This document shows positions 23,253 to 29,345 of a stretch of DNA of 36,772 nt, in pieces; position 1 is the stretch's first letter; every line of letters begins with the position of its first letter. Made by a program: the position numbers and the translations under genes. The stretch comes from Candidatus Saccharimonadota bacterium. GTDB taxonomy: Bacteria > Patescibacteriota > Saccharimonadia > Saccharimonadales > Saccharimonadaceae. The notes beneath the pieces were generated by a model. That model was not told where the DNA came from. It saw only the letters and a list, made by a program, of their open reading frames with translations, and did no database searches. The DNA lies in NCBI GenBank assembly GCA_015999875.1, contig JAECRG010000002.1:154148-190919 (forward strand), written 5' to 3'.

Positions 23253-23417
23253 ATGTCATATACACGGCGTACCCCTGCGGGTGCAACCCCAGTAGAGCGG
23301 TATGGCTGCACCTGTGAGCGTGAGCCGGAATGCGGCGGATGCGACCAGGGTCACCACCGGAGTTGTAGCTATGGCTGCAGGTTTGGTCAGTTTGTCCAGT
23401 CATCGAAGAAGGGATAG
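23253..23417 (+). CDS. Cysteine-rich mini-protein, 54 aa
   Basis: Small protein starting MSYTRRTPAGATP. Six Cys and two adjacent His are packed in about 30 residues (CTC, ECGGC, HHRSCSYGC), followed by a basic tail ending SSKKG. CxC and CxxC pairs suggest zinc binding or a disulfide-rich fold. A modified-peptide precursor is possible, but no modification enzyme is nearby. ATG at 23253 is chosen because GGAG lies 8 nt upstream. An in-frame ATG at 23199 has a TATGGT box 6 nt before it and would give a 72-aa form. A second small gene follows 3 nt after its stop. Confidence 0.5.
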   Translation: MSYTRRTPAGATPVERYGCTCEREPECGGCDQGHHRSCSYGCRFGQFVQSSKKG

Positions 23418-23420
23418 ATA

Positions 23421-23582
23421 GTGCGAGTTAAACTTGAGGTCATCGCGGAGCGTATAGGTGGAGTCATACGAGATATCCCGAGAGACGATTGCTTCGGTGC
23501 TGTAGTCGGTGAACTTCGACAAGTTTACGTGGAACTTGTGGACTCCCCTTTTTTGAAGGATGTTGGTATCAGGGCTATGTAG
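23421..23582 (+). CDS. Small protein, 53 aa, cotranscribed with the Cys-rich gene
   Basis: GTG start 3 nt after the stop of the Cys-rich gene, with AAGGGA 7 nt upstream inside that gene's end. The product starts MRVKLEVIAERIGGVIRDI, contains CFGAVVGELRQVYVELVD and ends VGIRAM. Alternating hydrophobic residues suggest a small compact alpha/beta fold; it is not low-complexity. The spacing and ribosome site support a two-gene operon. A structured terminator-like element follows 24 nt later. Function unknown. Confidence 0.5.
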   Translation: MRVKLEVIAERIGGVIRDIPRDDCFGAVVGELRQVYVELVDSPFLKDVGIRAM

Positions 23583-23606
23583 GCATCGTGCTCGCAACAA
23601 TTTCTT

Positions 23607-23675
23607 ACACCCCTACCGGGGAAGCCGCTCCAGCAGGAGCGCCCTCGGATTTACGGGGGTGTTTCTGCTTTTGTA
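23607..23675 (+). terminator. Multi-stem hairpin with T-rich tail after the small-protein pair
   Basis: Nested pairing: ACACCCC (23607-23613) with GGGGTGT (23656-23662); CCGGGG with CCCTCGG (one bulge); CGCTCC (23626-23631) with GGAGCG (23636-23641) around loop AGCA. It is followed by ttctgcttttg. It probably terminates the two-gene transcript; a structured RNA role is possible. Confidence 0.6.
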
Positions 23676-23696
23676 GACTAGACGACACTTGATTCC

Positions 23697-23724
23697 TTGA
23701 CAAAAACGAATGTGATGGTATTAT
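23697..23724 (+). promoter_or_regulatory. Promoter upstream of the 144-aa orphan gene
   Basis: -35 TTGACA (23697-23702, consensus), 16-bp spacer, -10 TATTAT (23719-23724). It would give a leader of about 130 nt. A palindrome AGAATT-GTTAT-AATTCT (23735-23751) lies just after the start site and could be an operator. Confidence 0.55.
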
Positions 23725-23782
23725 AGCTATATGTAGAATTGTTATAATTCTATGTTTTTTGACAGAGTAGTGAGTATTTCTG

Positions 23783-23824
23783 GGCATCAATCAGCATATA
23801 AGATCTTTTGTGTTGATTGATGCC
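23783..23824 (+). promoter_or_regulatory. Hairpin in the 5' leader of the 144-aa orphan gene
   Basis: GGCATCAATCA (23783-23793) and TGATTGATGCC (23814-23824) form a perfect 11-bp stem; the 20-nt loop contains the palindrome AAGATCTT. It ends 35 nt before the ATG, just upstream of the GGGAGGG ribosome site. No T-run follows, so it is a leader structure, possibly a cis-regulatory element. Confidence 0.5.
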
Positions 23825-23859
23825 TGGAACCACTAGGCACGCACCAAGGGAGGGCACTC

Positions 23860-24294
23860 ATGTCCGGTAGAAAGATTGCGGAAAATGCAACAATTCTCGA
23901 CTACGGCCGAGTCGGCCATAACAACTTGATCAACAACAGGTTGCCGACTATTTACCTAGTAGAACAGAATAAATCCGGCGAGACGTTTTTGGATATGTTG
24001 GCTCGTAACATCGGCCTCGACTTTACGAGCTATCTGTTTACTGATGACCTCATAGAGGCGATCGGTGACGTATTGATCGCTCCGCGTGAGAGCCTGGAGA
24101 GTACAGTCAAATTCATCGACGCATTGTATTTGTCGGAGCAGTCGTATATGGATGAGCATACCGATGCGCTCATTGGGTCGCTTCAGGAGCGACAAGGATT
24201 GAGCCCGCTTCATGTATGGGTCTGGCGACCAGACAGTCGGCTTTGGGAGAAGATCGCCCCACCCGTCTGGGAGAAGATCACCCCACCCTCCTGA
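23860..24294 (+). CDS. Hypothetical protein, 144 aa, with C-terminal tandem repeat
   Basis: Not recognised. A strong GGGAGGG ribosome site 7 nt upstream fixes the start MSGRKIAENATILDYG. The protein is acidic and mostly helical (ETFLDMLARNIGLDF; DDLIEAIGDVLIAPRESL; TVKFIDALYLSEQSY). It ends in two near-identical octapeptides, LWEKIAPP and VWEKITPP, encoded by a 24-bp tandem repeat (24244-24288). A GC-rich hairpin and the first copy of the 49-bp hairpin element follow. The long structured leader suggests regulated expression. Confidence 0.65.
   Translation: MSGRKIAENATILDYGRVGHNNLINNRLPTIYLVEQNKSGETFLDMLARNIGLDFTSYLFTDDLIEAIGDVLIAPRESLESTVKFIDALYLSEQSYMDEHTDALIGSLQERQGLSPLHVWVWRPDSRLWEKIAPPVWEKITPPS
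24244..24288 (+). repeat. In-frame 24-bp tandem duplication
   Basis: Two units, tgggagaagatc(g/a)ccccaccc at 24244-24264 and 24268-24288, differ at one base and encode the repeated WEK(I)xPP segment. A recent slippage-type duplication is likely. Confidence 0.85.
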
Positions 24295-24312
24295 GCATGA
24301 AGCGACCTCCTC

Positions 24313-24335
24313 GGGGGTGGGCACTGCCCGCCCCC
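24313..24335. repeat. GC-rich 10-bp hairpin after the 144-aa gene
   Basis: GGGGGTGGGC (24313-24322), loop ACT, GCCCGCCCCC (24326-24335), with one G-T wobble. It is very stable but lacks a T-run, so it could be a factor-assisted terminator or an mRNA 3'-end stabiliser. Confidence 0.6.
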
Positions 24336-24355
24336 ATGATGCCAAGTGAACTACT

Positions 24356-24404
24356 CTGTCGCTTCACCAAAGTTTTCAATATAGTTTGAAGGTTTTGATG
24401 AAGA
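24356..24404. repeat. 49-bp hairpin element, copy 1
   Basis: Begins ctgtcgcttcaccaaag and ends gatgaaga; 45 of 49 bases match copy 2 at 26616-26664. The two halves form a stem of about 18 bp with G-T wobbles and one mismatch. It lies between genes and has no T-run on either strand, so it does not look like a terminator. Confidence 0.8.
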
Positions 24405-24497
24405 GCGGTATCACCGGCAAATTGTTTCTAGAGATAAGGTTGAATACGTGCTTATTTGGACTGCAATCTTCATGTGGCATGGTTTGTTATCTTTTTG

Positions 24498-24503
24498 TAT
24501 ACT
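24498..24503 (+). promoter_or_regulatory. -10 box for the small basic peptide transcript
   Basis: TATACT preceded by a T-rich stretch. It would start a transcript of about 190 nt that carries the 22-aa gene and ends at the terminator at 24671-24695. The leader of about 85 nt contains only very short frames. Confidence 0.4.
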
Positions 24504-24595
24504 AGTTATGTAGGCAAAGGAGATTATCTACAAAATCATGAAAAGCTAACAATCATCCATGCAATTCGGACAAACACTTTATGAAAGGATGTTTT

Positions 24596-24664
24596 ATGGG
24601 AAGAGATAAAGGCCACCAGAAGCGCGAATTGCGCAAGCCAAAGAAGAAGAAAGAAACTTTGTAA
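24596..24664 (+). CDS. Lysine-rich 22-aa peptide gene
   Basis: Very small frame encoding MGRDKGHQKRELRKPKKKK plus ETL, with ten Lys/Arg in the last 14 residues. Support: AAAGGATG just upstream as a ribosome site, an upstream TATACT, and a dedicated terminator immediately downstream, with no other gene on the short transcript. Such a highly basic peptide is expected to bind RNA, DNA or the ribosome, but this is inference. I have a vague memory of similar very short basic peptides annotated as hypothetical in other bacteria and cannot confirm it here. Confidence 0.5.
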   Translation: MGRDKGHQKRELRKPKKKKETL

Positions 24665-24670
24665 TAAGAT

Positions 24671-24695
24671 AAGCCGGCGGCCTACGCCGGTTTTT
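24671..24695 (+). terminator. Rho-independent terminator of the 22-aa gene
   Basis: CCGGCG (24674-24679), loop GCCTA, CGCCGG (24685-24690), then TTTTTCTT. It is 6 nt after the stop codon. Confidence 0.9.
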
Positions 24696-24736
24696 CTTAT
24701 GAAGACTCGAGATTCGCAACACAGTAGCTTAGATGG

Positions 24737-24742
24737 TATAAT
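24737..24742 (+). promoter_or_regulatory. -10 box of the 166-aa orphan gene
   Basis: Consensus TATAAT about 40 nt before the ATG at 24781, followed by a GGAGG ribosome site (24771-24775). Confidence 0.45.
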
Positions 24743-24780
24743 ATAAATGTCCAGATTGTTGCAAAACTATGGAGGCTATG

Positions 24781-25281
24781 ATGAAGTTTGAAATTGACCA
24801 GTGGGAAGAGTTGAGCGCCCGCGCACATCTACTTGCACGAGTCGAGACGCATTATCGTAACTATGTATCGAGCATGTGGCGGGACGCGAAATATCGGTCT
24901 CAGCACTTGTTGGGCGATTTGTGGCCAACAGATACCCGCGAGATCGAAGCGTTGTACGACGAGCATGTCAAGCTTGAGCTTGGTTTTTGCCGAGAGTGCG
25001 GTGGTTCAGAGGGCGACGAGTACCGCGAGGAGCTTGAGGACAGACATGCGCTGCTCGAGGCTGAGCTGGTGACGTATCTGTTCGTGTCACTTGAACAGGT
25101 CAGAGACCCGCGACAAGGGTACTATGTCTTGTGTTGGTCTCAGGCTCGTCTACGGCGACATCGACAAATGCGTCGACAAACTCAGCAGATCATCACTGGC
25201 GCTAGCATGCCAGGGTCGCCAGAGGAATTGTTCCGTTGCGCTACGTCGATCTTTCCTCAGGTTGTCCCGCAGTTTGTATAG
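24781..25281 (+). CDS. Hypothetical protein, 166 aa, Arg/Glu-rich helical
   Basis: Not recognised. GGAGG (24771-24775) is 5 nt before the third of three close in-frame ATGs, so the start MKFEIDQWEELSARAH is chosen. The protein is mainly helical and charged, with a central FCRECGG Cys pair (about residues 74-80) that may bind metal but lacks an obvious partner pair. A basic stretch (ARLRRHRQMRRQTQQI) near residue 125 suggests nucleic-acid binding. No membrane segment. It is in the orphan island and has G/C-richer codon use similar to its neighbours there. Confidence 0.6.
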   Translation: MKFEIDQWEELSARAHLLARVETHYRNYVSSMWRDAKYRSQHLLGDLWPTDTREIEALYDEHVKLELGFCRECGGSEGDEYREELEDRHALLEAELVTYLFVSLEQVRDPRQGYYVLCWSQARLRRHRQMRRQTQQIITGASMPGSPEELFRCATSIFPQVVPQFV

Positions 25282-25400
25282 AGTCGGACTCTCTTCCCCA
25301 CCCTGAAAGGCGAGAATATGCGCCGTGATGGGTGGGTATTTTCGTATACTGTATCTGTATGATCAAACGAATACTTAACCAATAAAAGGAGTGTGAGCAT

Positions 25401-25970
25401 ATGACAAAAATAATTCTTGCCTCAGGTTCTTTCCTGAAAAAGTTTATTATGGACAACTCTCACCTACCGTACGAAGTTGTTGCAGCTGACATAGATGAAA
25501 GCGTGTATGACAATTTAGACGTATCCGAACGCGTAGTCAAACTCGCTACGGATAAATGTGCTAAAGTTGCAGAAATACATCCGGACAGTTTCATAATTGC
25601 GGCAGATACTTTGACGGCTGACGAGACCGGGCTTGTTTATACGAAGCTTACTGGTGATGACGATCCATTTCAGGCCGCACTACGACTTAGTGGACAAACT
25701 ATCGGTGTTTTTACTGGATGCGCCGTGTACACTCCAGGTGTTGGTGTAGAAAGTGTTCTGTCGACAGCTGCCATACGTTACCAGAACTTTACAGAAGAAA
25801 ACTTACGACGACTCGCGAGCGATGATAACCCAAGTATACGCAGCGGTGCACTCGGAATATTTTACGATGCCCCCGGCTTTACACTCATCGAACATATCGA
25901 GGGCTCGTATACTGGCGCATTTGGTCTGCCAATGGAGTTTGTCTACAAGCAGCTAGTAGATGCTCAATAG
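25401..25970 (+). CDS. Maf-like nucleotide pyrophosphatase, divergent
   Basis: 189 aa, family length. Maf/YhdE/YceF proteins hydrolyse non-canonical or modified nucleoside triphosphates to the monophosphates. Recognisable: ILASGSFLKKFIM at residues 5-17, FIIAADTLTA with the catalytic Asp, a following K (VYTK), RLSGQTIGVFTGCAVY and the end IEGSYTGAFGLP. Two signature elements are altered: the SPRR motif is SFLKK, and the GIQGRGA loop near residue 150 is GIFYDAPG, so substrate range may differ or activity may be reduced. AAGGAG 9 nt upstream sets the start and TATACT (25345-25350) is the likely -10 box. It is monocistronic within the orphan island. Confidence 0.85.
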   Translation: MTKIILASGSFLKKFIMDNSHLPYEVVAADIDESVYDNLDVSERVVKLATDKCAKVAEIHPDSFIIAADTLTADETGLVYTKLTGDDDPFQAALRLSGQTIGVFTGCAVYTPGVGVESVLSTAAIRYQNFTEENLRRLASDDNPSIRSGALGIFYDAPGFTLIEHIEGSYTGAFGLPMEFVYKQLVDAQ

Positions 25971-26027
25971 CAAATATACTTGCTATTAGTAGAATTTACT
26001 TCGAGCCGTCTTTCATACTGGTGCGAG

Positions 26028-26055
26028 TTGACTAATACTTAATAGGTGATATAAT
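26028..26055 (+). promoter_or_regulatory. Promoter of the 153-aa orphan gene
   Basis: -35 TTGACT (26028-26033), 16-bp spacer, -10 TATAAT (26050-26055). The leader is about 30 nt to GTG 26091. Confidence 0.65.
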
Positions 26056-26090
26056 ATAATATACACAACGCCGCATGAAAATGTAAGTTT

Positions 26091-26552
26091 GTGAGTACAA
26101 TGACAGTGCAGAACTGTACTACCCGAGGAGGAGCATTGCTACCCAAAAGTATCGTGCTTGTAGATGAGCACATTACTGATGTGCATATCAAAGAGCTGAG
26201 AGCCACGCCTCATCTGAAAATCAATCAAGACGAGGAGCTGCTGCTACTGAATTGGAAACAGGAGTCCGAAAGTCTGAAAAGCGCTATGAATGTGATGAAT
26301 TGCTCTCTCGTGAGTGAGCGAGCATGCCGCCACTTCGCTGAGTATATGGCTGAGCGACTCATGCCGGACGATGGTAGTGCTGAGGTGCGAGCAGTCGTGT
26401 ATTCGCACGTAACTCGCTCTTACCCTGAAGTTGGCAATGCGCAGTTCCGGTTCATTCCAGAAGCAATTCGTAGACGTAGAAGGTCTCTTGGTCTCTCGGG
26501 GATTCACAGCCAGTGGATTCTTTATAGAGAGAGCCTCCAGCAGCTCTGGTGA
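26091..26552 (+). CDS. Hypothetical protein, 153 aa
   Basis: Not recognised. The start is uncertain: GTG 26091 or ATG 26100 lie at the expected distance from a good promoter but lack a ribosome site; a TTG at 26136 is preceded by GAGGAGGA. The product has a short beta-like start (SIVLVDEHITDVHIKEL), an acidic helical middle (QDEELLLLNWKQESESLK) and a basic C-terminal part (AIRRRRRSLGLSG). The basic patch suggests nucleic-acid contact, unproven. The second copy of the 49-bp hairpin element follows 63 nt after the stop. Confidence 0.55.
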   Translation: MSTMTVQNCTTRGGALLPKSIVLVDEHITDVHIKELRATPHLKINQDEELLLLNWKQESESLKSAMNVMNCSLVSERACRHFAEYMAERLMPDDGSAEVRAVVYSHVTRSYPEVGNAQFRFIPEAIRRRRRSLGLSGIHSQWILYRESLQQLW

Positions 26553-26615
26553 ATTTTCGAGAGAGCTGTTCCAATCCGTTCTATCGAGGGGTGAGCGCAG
26601 CGTAGATATCTTGCA

Positions 26616-26664
26616 CTGTCGCTTCACCAAAGTTTTCAACATGGTTTGAAGGTTTTGGCGAAGA
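26616..26664. repeat. 49-bp hairpin element, copy 2
   Basis: 45 of 49 bases match copy 1 (24356-24404). The two changes in the right arm (GATGAAG to GGCGAAG) move the single mismatch but keep the same number of pairs. It lies between the 153-aa and 83-aa orphan genes and ends about 20 nt before the latter's ATG. Confidence 0.8.
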
Positions 26665-26685
26665 CGACTACAATAAATAGCATAT

Positions 26686-26937
26686 ATGGCATTTAATCAC
26701 TATGCTAAAATCAAACGAATTCTCGACGAGCAGCCCCGAGACTGGTATATTTTGCGTATCGATGAGCCGACGGTAGCGCAAAATTTCAAAGGCGAAAAAG
26801 TAGCGTATGATCACTACTACCGGATATATGATGCTACAGACTCCCCTATCAAATACTGCAAATTTCAAAAGATAGATAAGCTGGCGAGTGTGCTCGGCAC
26901 GAGTGTTGAAGAATTGCCTGTCGTAGAGCGGCGGTAA
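26686..26937 (+). CDS. Hypothetical protein, 83 aa
   Basis: Not recognised. A small, aromatic-rich soluble protein: MAFNHYAKIKRILDEQP, WYILRIDEP, KVAYDHYYRIYDA, then a helical end (KIDKLASVLGTSVEELPVVERR). The last part has the rhythm of a helix-turn-helix, but too little is present to call it. No ribosome site; TACAAT (26669-26674) lies 11 nt before the ATG, directly after the hairpin element. Its stop codon directly abuts the stop of the convergent F420-reductase-like gene. Confidence 0.55.
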   Translation: MAFNHYAKIKRILDEQPRDWYILRIDEPTVAQNFKGEKVAYDHYYRIYDATDSPIKYCKFQKIDKLASVLGTSVEELPVVERR

Positions 26938-27573
26938 CTACCGAGAGACTAGCTGTAGTAGCGCTGTTTTATTTTCGTCTGCGCCAAATGCTGGATGCCC
27001 AGGTTCGAGCGCCCTACCCGTGCTAAGCACTCCAATATAGAGTGGATCAAAGCCGAGGGCATTTATAATTTGCGAAACCGTGTCAATATCTGCTTGAACA
27101 TCACCCGCCACGGCAATAGCTTTGCGTCCGGGCATAGTCGCCGGTCGGGCTTCGTCGTGCAAATCATGATAGCCCATGTGATTGAGTGCTTTGACTACAC
27201 GGGAATTTGGTAAAAATTCCTGCATCGCTTCACTCGATGACATATCAGATGATAGTAGATCGTCGCGTGGTCCGTCTACTTCCCACCAGTGGTTCATAGC
27301 ATCGACAACCAGCTTACCCTCAAGTGTATCTACGGGTATTTTCCTGTACTTACCGAGCGGCATAGCGAGAACGACGATATCTGATATGCGCGCAGCGTCT
27401 TTACTGCGTACGGCATGAGCGCCAGGTGCAAGTACCTGGACACTAAGCGCAATCTTCTCGGGGTCGCCGGATCCAGCGACGTATACTTTGTATCCGGCTT
27501 TTCGTGCGAGCTGTGCAAGAGTGATGCCGAGTTTACCCGCACCGAGGATTCCTATGGTTTTGACAGCTACCAT
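26938..27573 (-). CDS. NADPH:F420 reductase-like NAD(P)-binding protein
   Basis: 211 aa, similar to the Fno/NpdG family and its F420-independent relatives. N-terminal Rossmann motif TIGILGAGKLGITLAQLARKAGYKVYV with the following VAGSG. DIVVLAMPLGKY and the conserved GKLVVDAMNHWW and VVKALNHMGYHDL stretches also fit the family. No F420 biosynthesis gene is seen here, so the true cofactor is unknown. Last gene of the ArsR - luciferase-like - reductase operon; its start is one base after the luciferase-like stop, suggesting coupled translation. Supplying reduced flavin or deazaflavin to the neighbouring oxidoreductase is a reasonable guess. Confidence 0.82.
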   Translation of the reverse strand: MVAVKTIGILGAGKLGITLAQLARKAGYKVYVAGSGDPEKIALSVQVLAPGAHAVRSKDAARISDIVVLAMPLGKYRKIPVDTLEGKLVVDAMNHWWEVDGPRDDLLSSDMSSSEAMQEFLPNSRVVKALNHMGYHDLHDEARPATMPGRKAIAVAGDVQADIDTVSQIINALGFDPLYIGVLSTGRALEPGHPAFGADENKTALLQLVSR

Positions 27574-27574
27574 A

Positions 27575-28627
27575 TTATTCGCCTGCTAGTAGCTCACGTA
27601 CACGTGGGATAACTTCTTTGCCGTATAGCTCGATCATACGGTAACGGTCACTTGCTTTCATGGGTCCAAAACCATAGACGAGATCGAAGCGCTCAGCACC
27701 GACGGCTTTCATGGATTTGGCGATTTTTTTGGCAACTGTTTCTGGTGAGCCGACGTACATAGAGCCCCCTTTGACTTCGTTCATGAAATGTTGCTTGGTC
27801 ATGGGCTGCCAGCCGCGAGATTCGCCGACTTTGTCCATGGCTTCCTTGAATAATGGGAACGCCAGTTCGATAGCTTGCTCGTCTGTGTCGGCGATAAAGC
27901 CTGGAGAGTGCATGCCAACTGGATGCGGGGTGTGATCGAATTGTTCGGCAGCGCGCTTGTAGAGGTCGACATATGGGGCGAAGCGATCTGGTGATCCACC
28001 GATGATAGCGAGTACGAGTGGAAAATCATAGGCCGCTGCGCGTACTACCGAATTTGGTGATCCACCGACACCCACGTATGTGGCGAGTCTGCCAGATTCT
28101 GTCTTGGGGAATATATCGGCCTTATCGAGAGATTGGGTATGTGTTCCTTCCCATGTGATGGGTTTTTCTGTGAGGAGTTTAGAGAAGAGCTCTACTTTTT
28201 CTTCGAAGAGTTCTTCGTAGTCGCGCAAATCGTAGCCAAAAAGTGGAAATGATTCGGTAAACGAGCCGCGACCCAGGATAACTTGTGCACGACCACCCGA
28301 CACTGCATCAAGTGTAGCGAAACGTTCGTAGACGCGTACTGGATCATCGGAGCTAAGTACCGTTACTCCCGAGGCGAGCTTGATATTCTTTGTCTTACTA
28401 GCGATGGCAGAAAGCACCATCTCTGGACTGGAAATTGCAAACTCTTCACGGTGGTGTTCGCCAAGTGCGATTATGTCGACACCAAGTTTATCGGCCAATA
28501 CTGCTTCGTCAATAACAAGTCGAATTGAAGCTGCATGGCTCATGAGTTTGCTATGGGAATCTGTGGCTAGATCGCCAAATGAATCGAGGCCAAATAGGTA
28601 TGGTGTGCTGGTGGTTGTTTTTTTCAT
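27575..28627 (-). CDS. LLM-class (luciferase-like) flavin-dependent oxidoreductase
   Basis: 350-aa TIM-barrel enzyme of the bacterial luciferase-like family, which uses FMN or F420. Diagnostic stretches are LGVDIIALGEHHREEFAISSP, TKNIKLASGVTVLSSDDPVR, RFATLDAVSGGRAQVILGRG and YVGVGGSPNSVVRAA. ATG at 28627 is chosen because AAGGGGA lies 4 nt upstream; the frame extends nine codons further without support. It is the middle gene of a three-gene minus-strand operon: the ArsR-type regulator ends 10 nt upstream and the F420-reductase-like gene starts one base downstream. The physiological substrate is unknown; relatives act on alkanals, sulfonates, xenobiotics and alcohols. Confidence 0.9.
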   Translation of the reverse strand: MKKTTTSTPYLFGLDSFGDLATDSHSKLMSHAASIRLVIDEAVLADKLGVDIIALGEHHREEFAISSPEMVLSAIASKTKNIKLASGVTVLSSDDPVRVYERFATLDAVSGGRAQVILGRGSFTESFPLFGYDLRDYEELFEEKVELFSKLLTEKPITWEGTHTQSLDKADIFPKTESGRLATYVGVGGSPNSVVRAAAYDFPLVLAIIGGSPDRFAPYVDLYKRAAEQFDHTPHPVGMHSPGFIADTDEQAIELAFPLFKEAMDKVGESRGWQPMTKQHFMNEVKGGSMYVGSPETVAKKIAKSMKAVGAERFDLVYGFGPMKASDRYRMIELYGKEVIPRVRELLAGE

Positions 28628-28637
28628 AGTCCCCTTT

Positions 28638-28922
28638 TTATAATTTATCTGCATCTATCCCGGCGCTTATGAGAAGTGGTCGGTTGAGCTGATAATATTT
28701 TTCGACACCTTCTTTGCGTTCGTCTATGACCCCACTAGCTACGAGCCTCTGGAAGTGATGGCTCATAGTAGGCTGCGATAGCTTGAGTGTAAATGCGCAG
28801 TCGGATACGATATCCTGGCTAGTTACCTCGCAGTTGTCGCGAGCGAGCTTGCGTACAATAGAAAGCCTTGTTTCGTCGGCGAGACTTTTGAATATGCCAG
28901 CTGTGTCGGTGGTTTTTGTCAT
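28638..28922 (-). CDS. ArsR-family winged-helix transcriptional regulator
   Basis: 94-aa regulator. FKSLADETRLSIVRKLARDN is helix 1-2, and LSQPTMSHHFQRLVASGVIDERKEG is the recognition helix and wing. No Cys pair of the metal-sensing ArsR/SmtB members is present in the recognition region, so it probably senses something other than As or Cd. It is the first gene of the operon with the luciferase-like and reductase genes and probably represses that operon. TATAAT (28930-28935 on the minus strand) ends 7 nt before the ATG, without a ribosome site, suggesting a leaderless start. An A/T palindrome overlaps that box. Confidence 0.92.
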   Translation of the reverse strand: MTKTTDTAGIFKSLADETRLSIVRKLARDNCEVTSQDIVSDCAFTLKLSQPTMSHHFQRLVASGVIDERKEGVEKYYQLNRPLLISAGIDADKL

Positions 28923-28929
28923 GATATTA

Positions 28930-28950
28930 ATTATATAGATATATTTATAT
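28930..28950 (-). promoter_or_regulatory. ArsR promoter with overlapping A/T palindrome
   Basis: TATAAT (28930-28935 on the minus strand), 7 nt before the ATG. It overlaps an imperfect palindrome ATATAGATATATTTATAT (28933-28950), a plausible autoregulatory operator. Confidence 0.5.
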
Positions 28951-29032
28951 ATTTCAATATAATAGTTTTAACTAAGTGTACACCTACTGGCTCGGCCATT
29001 TGTTATATCTAGGATATTCACGTATATGAGAG

Positions 29033-29056
29033 TGCCCCCGGCATACGCTGGGGGCA
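29033..29056 (-). terminator. GC-rich hairpin after the 88-aa gene
   Basis: TGCCCCC (29033-29039), a 10-nt loop, GGGGGCA (29050-29056). It lies 22 nt beyond the stop of the minus-strand 88-aa gene and before the ArsR start. No T-run, so a weak or factor-dependent terminator. Confidence 0.45.
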
Positions 29057-29078
29057 TTGTGTGAGGATCGCCCGAATT

Positions 29079-29345
29079 TTAGGCTGTTCTGGTGGAGGTG
29101 TGACTACTAGCTTGCCGGATGGCAAAGTCTTTATCTAGTAAGCCTCGCCGGGCATCGGCCGCTGCTTTCCGCTCTTTGTCGACGACTATGCGAGTGAGTA
29201 TGCTGTCGTCTTCTCGCTTGGCATCTTCGTCAGCGTCGATGAGAAAATGCTCTGCCCGCCATCCTGCCGGGTCTAGGCCGCTCGCGTCGCGAAACGGATT
29301 CTCTTGGTAACGGGTAGGTTCGTAATTTTGTATGTGTGCTTTCAT
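29079..29345 (-). CDS. Hypothetical protein, 88 aa
   Basis: Not recognised. The start MKAHIQNYEPTRYQENPF is fixed by a consensus AAAGGAGGT ribosome site 4 nt upstream, one of the best in the window; the frame continues upstream but overlaps the leader. Hydrophilic and charged, with a PF-R-D-A-SGLDPAGWR stretch and a Lys/Arg/Glu-rich helical second half (EDAKREDDSILTRIVV; DKERKAAADARRGLLD). No membrane segment. The strong ribosome site suggests high protein output. It is divergent from the 95-aa gene and a GC hairpin follows it. Confidence 0.7.
   Translation of the reverse strand: MKAHIQNYEPTRYQENPFRDASGLDPAGWRAEHFLIDADEDAKREDDSILTRIVVDKERKAAADARRGLLDKDFAIRQASSHTSTRTA

Noticed and set aside
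24747-24791. 14-aa leader frame (MSRLLQNYGGYDEV) overlapping the start of the 166-aa gene
   Set aside because: Too close to the TATAAT box to be on the transcript and without a ribosome site; probably chance.
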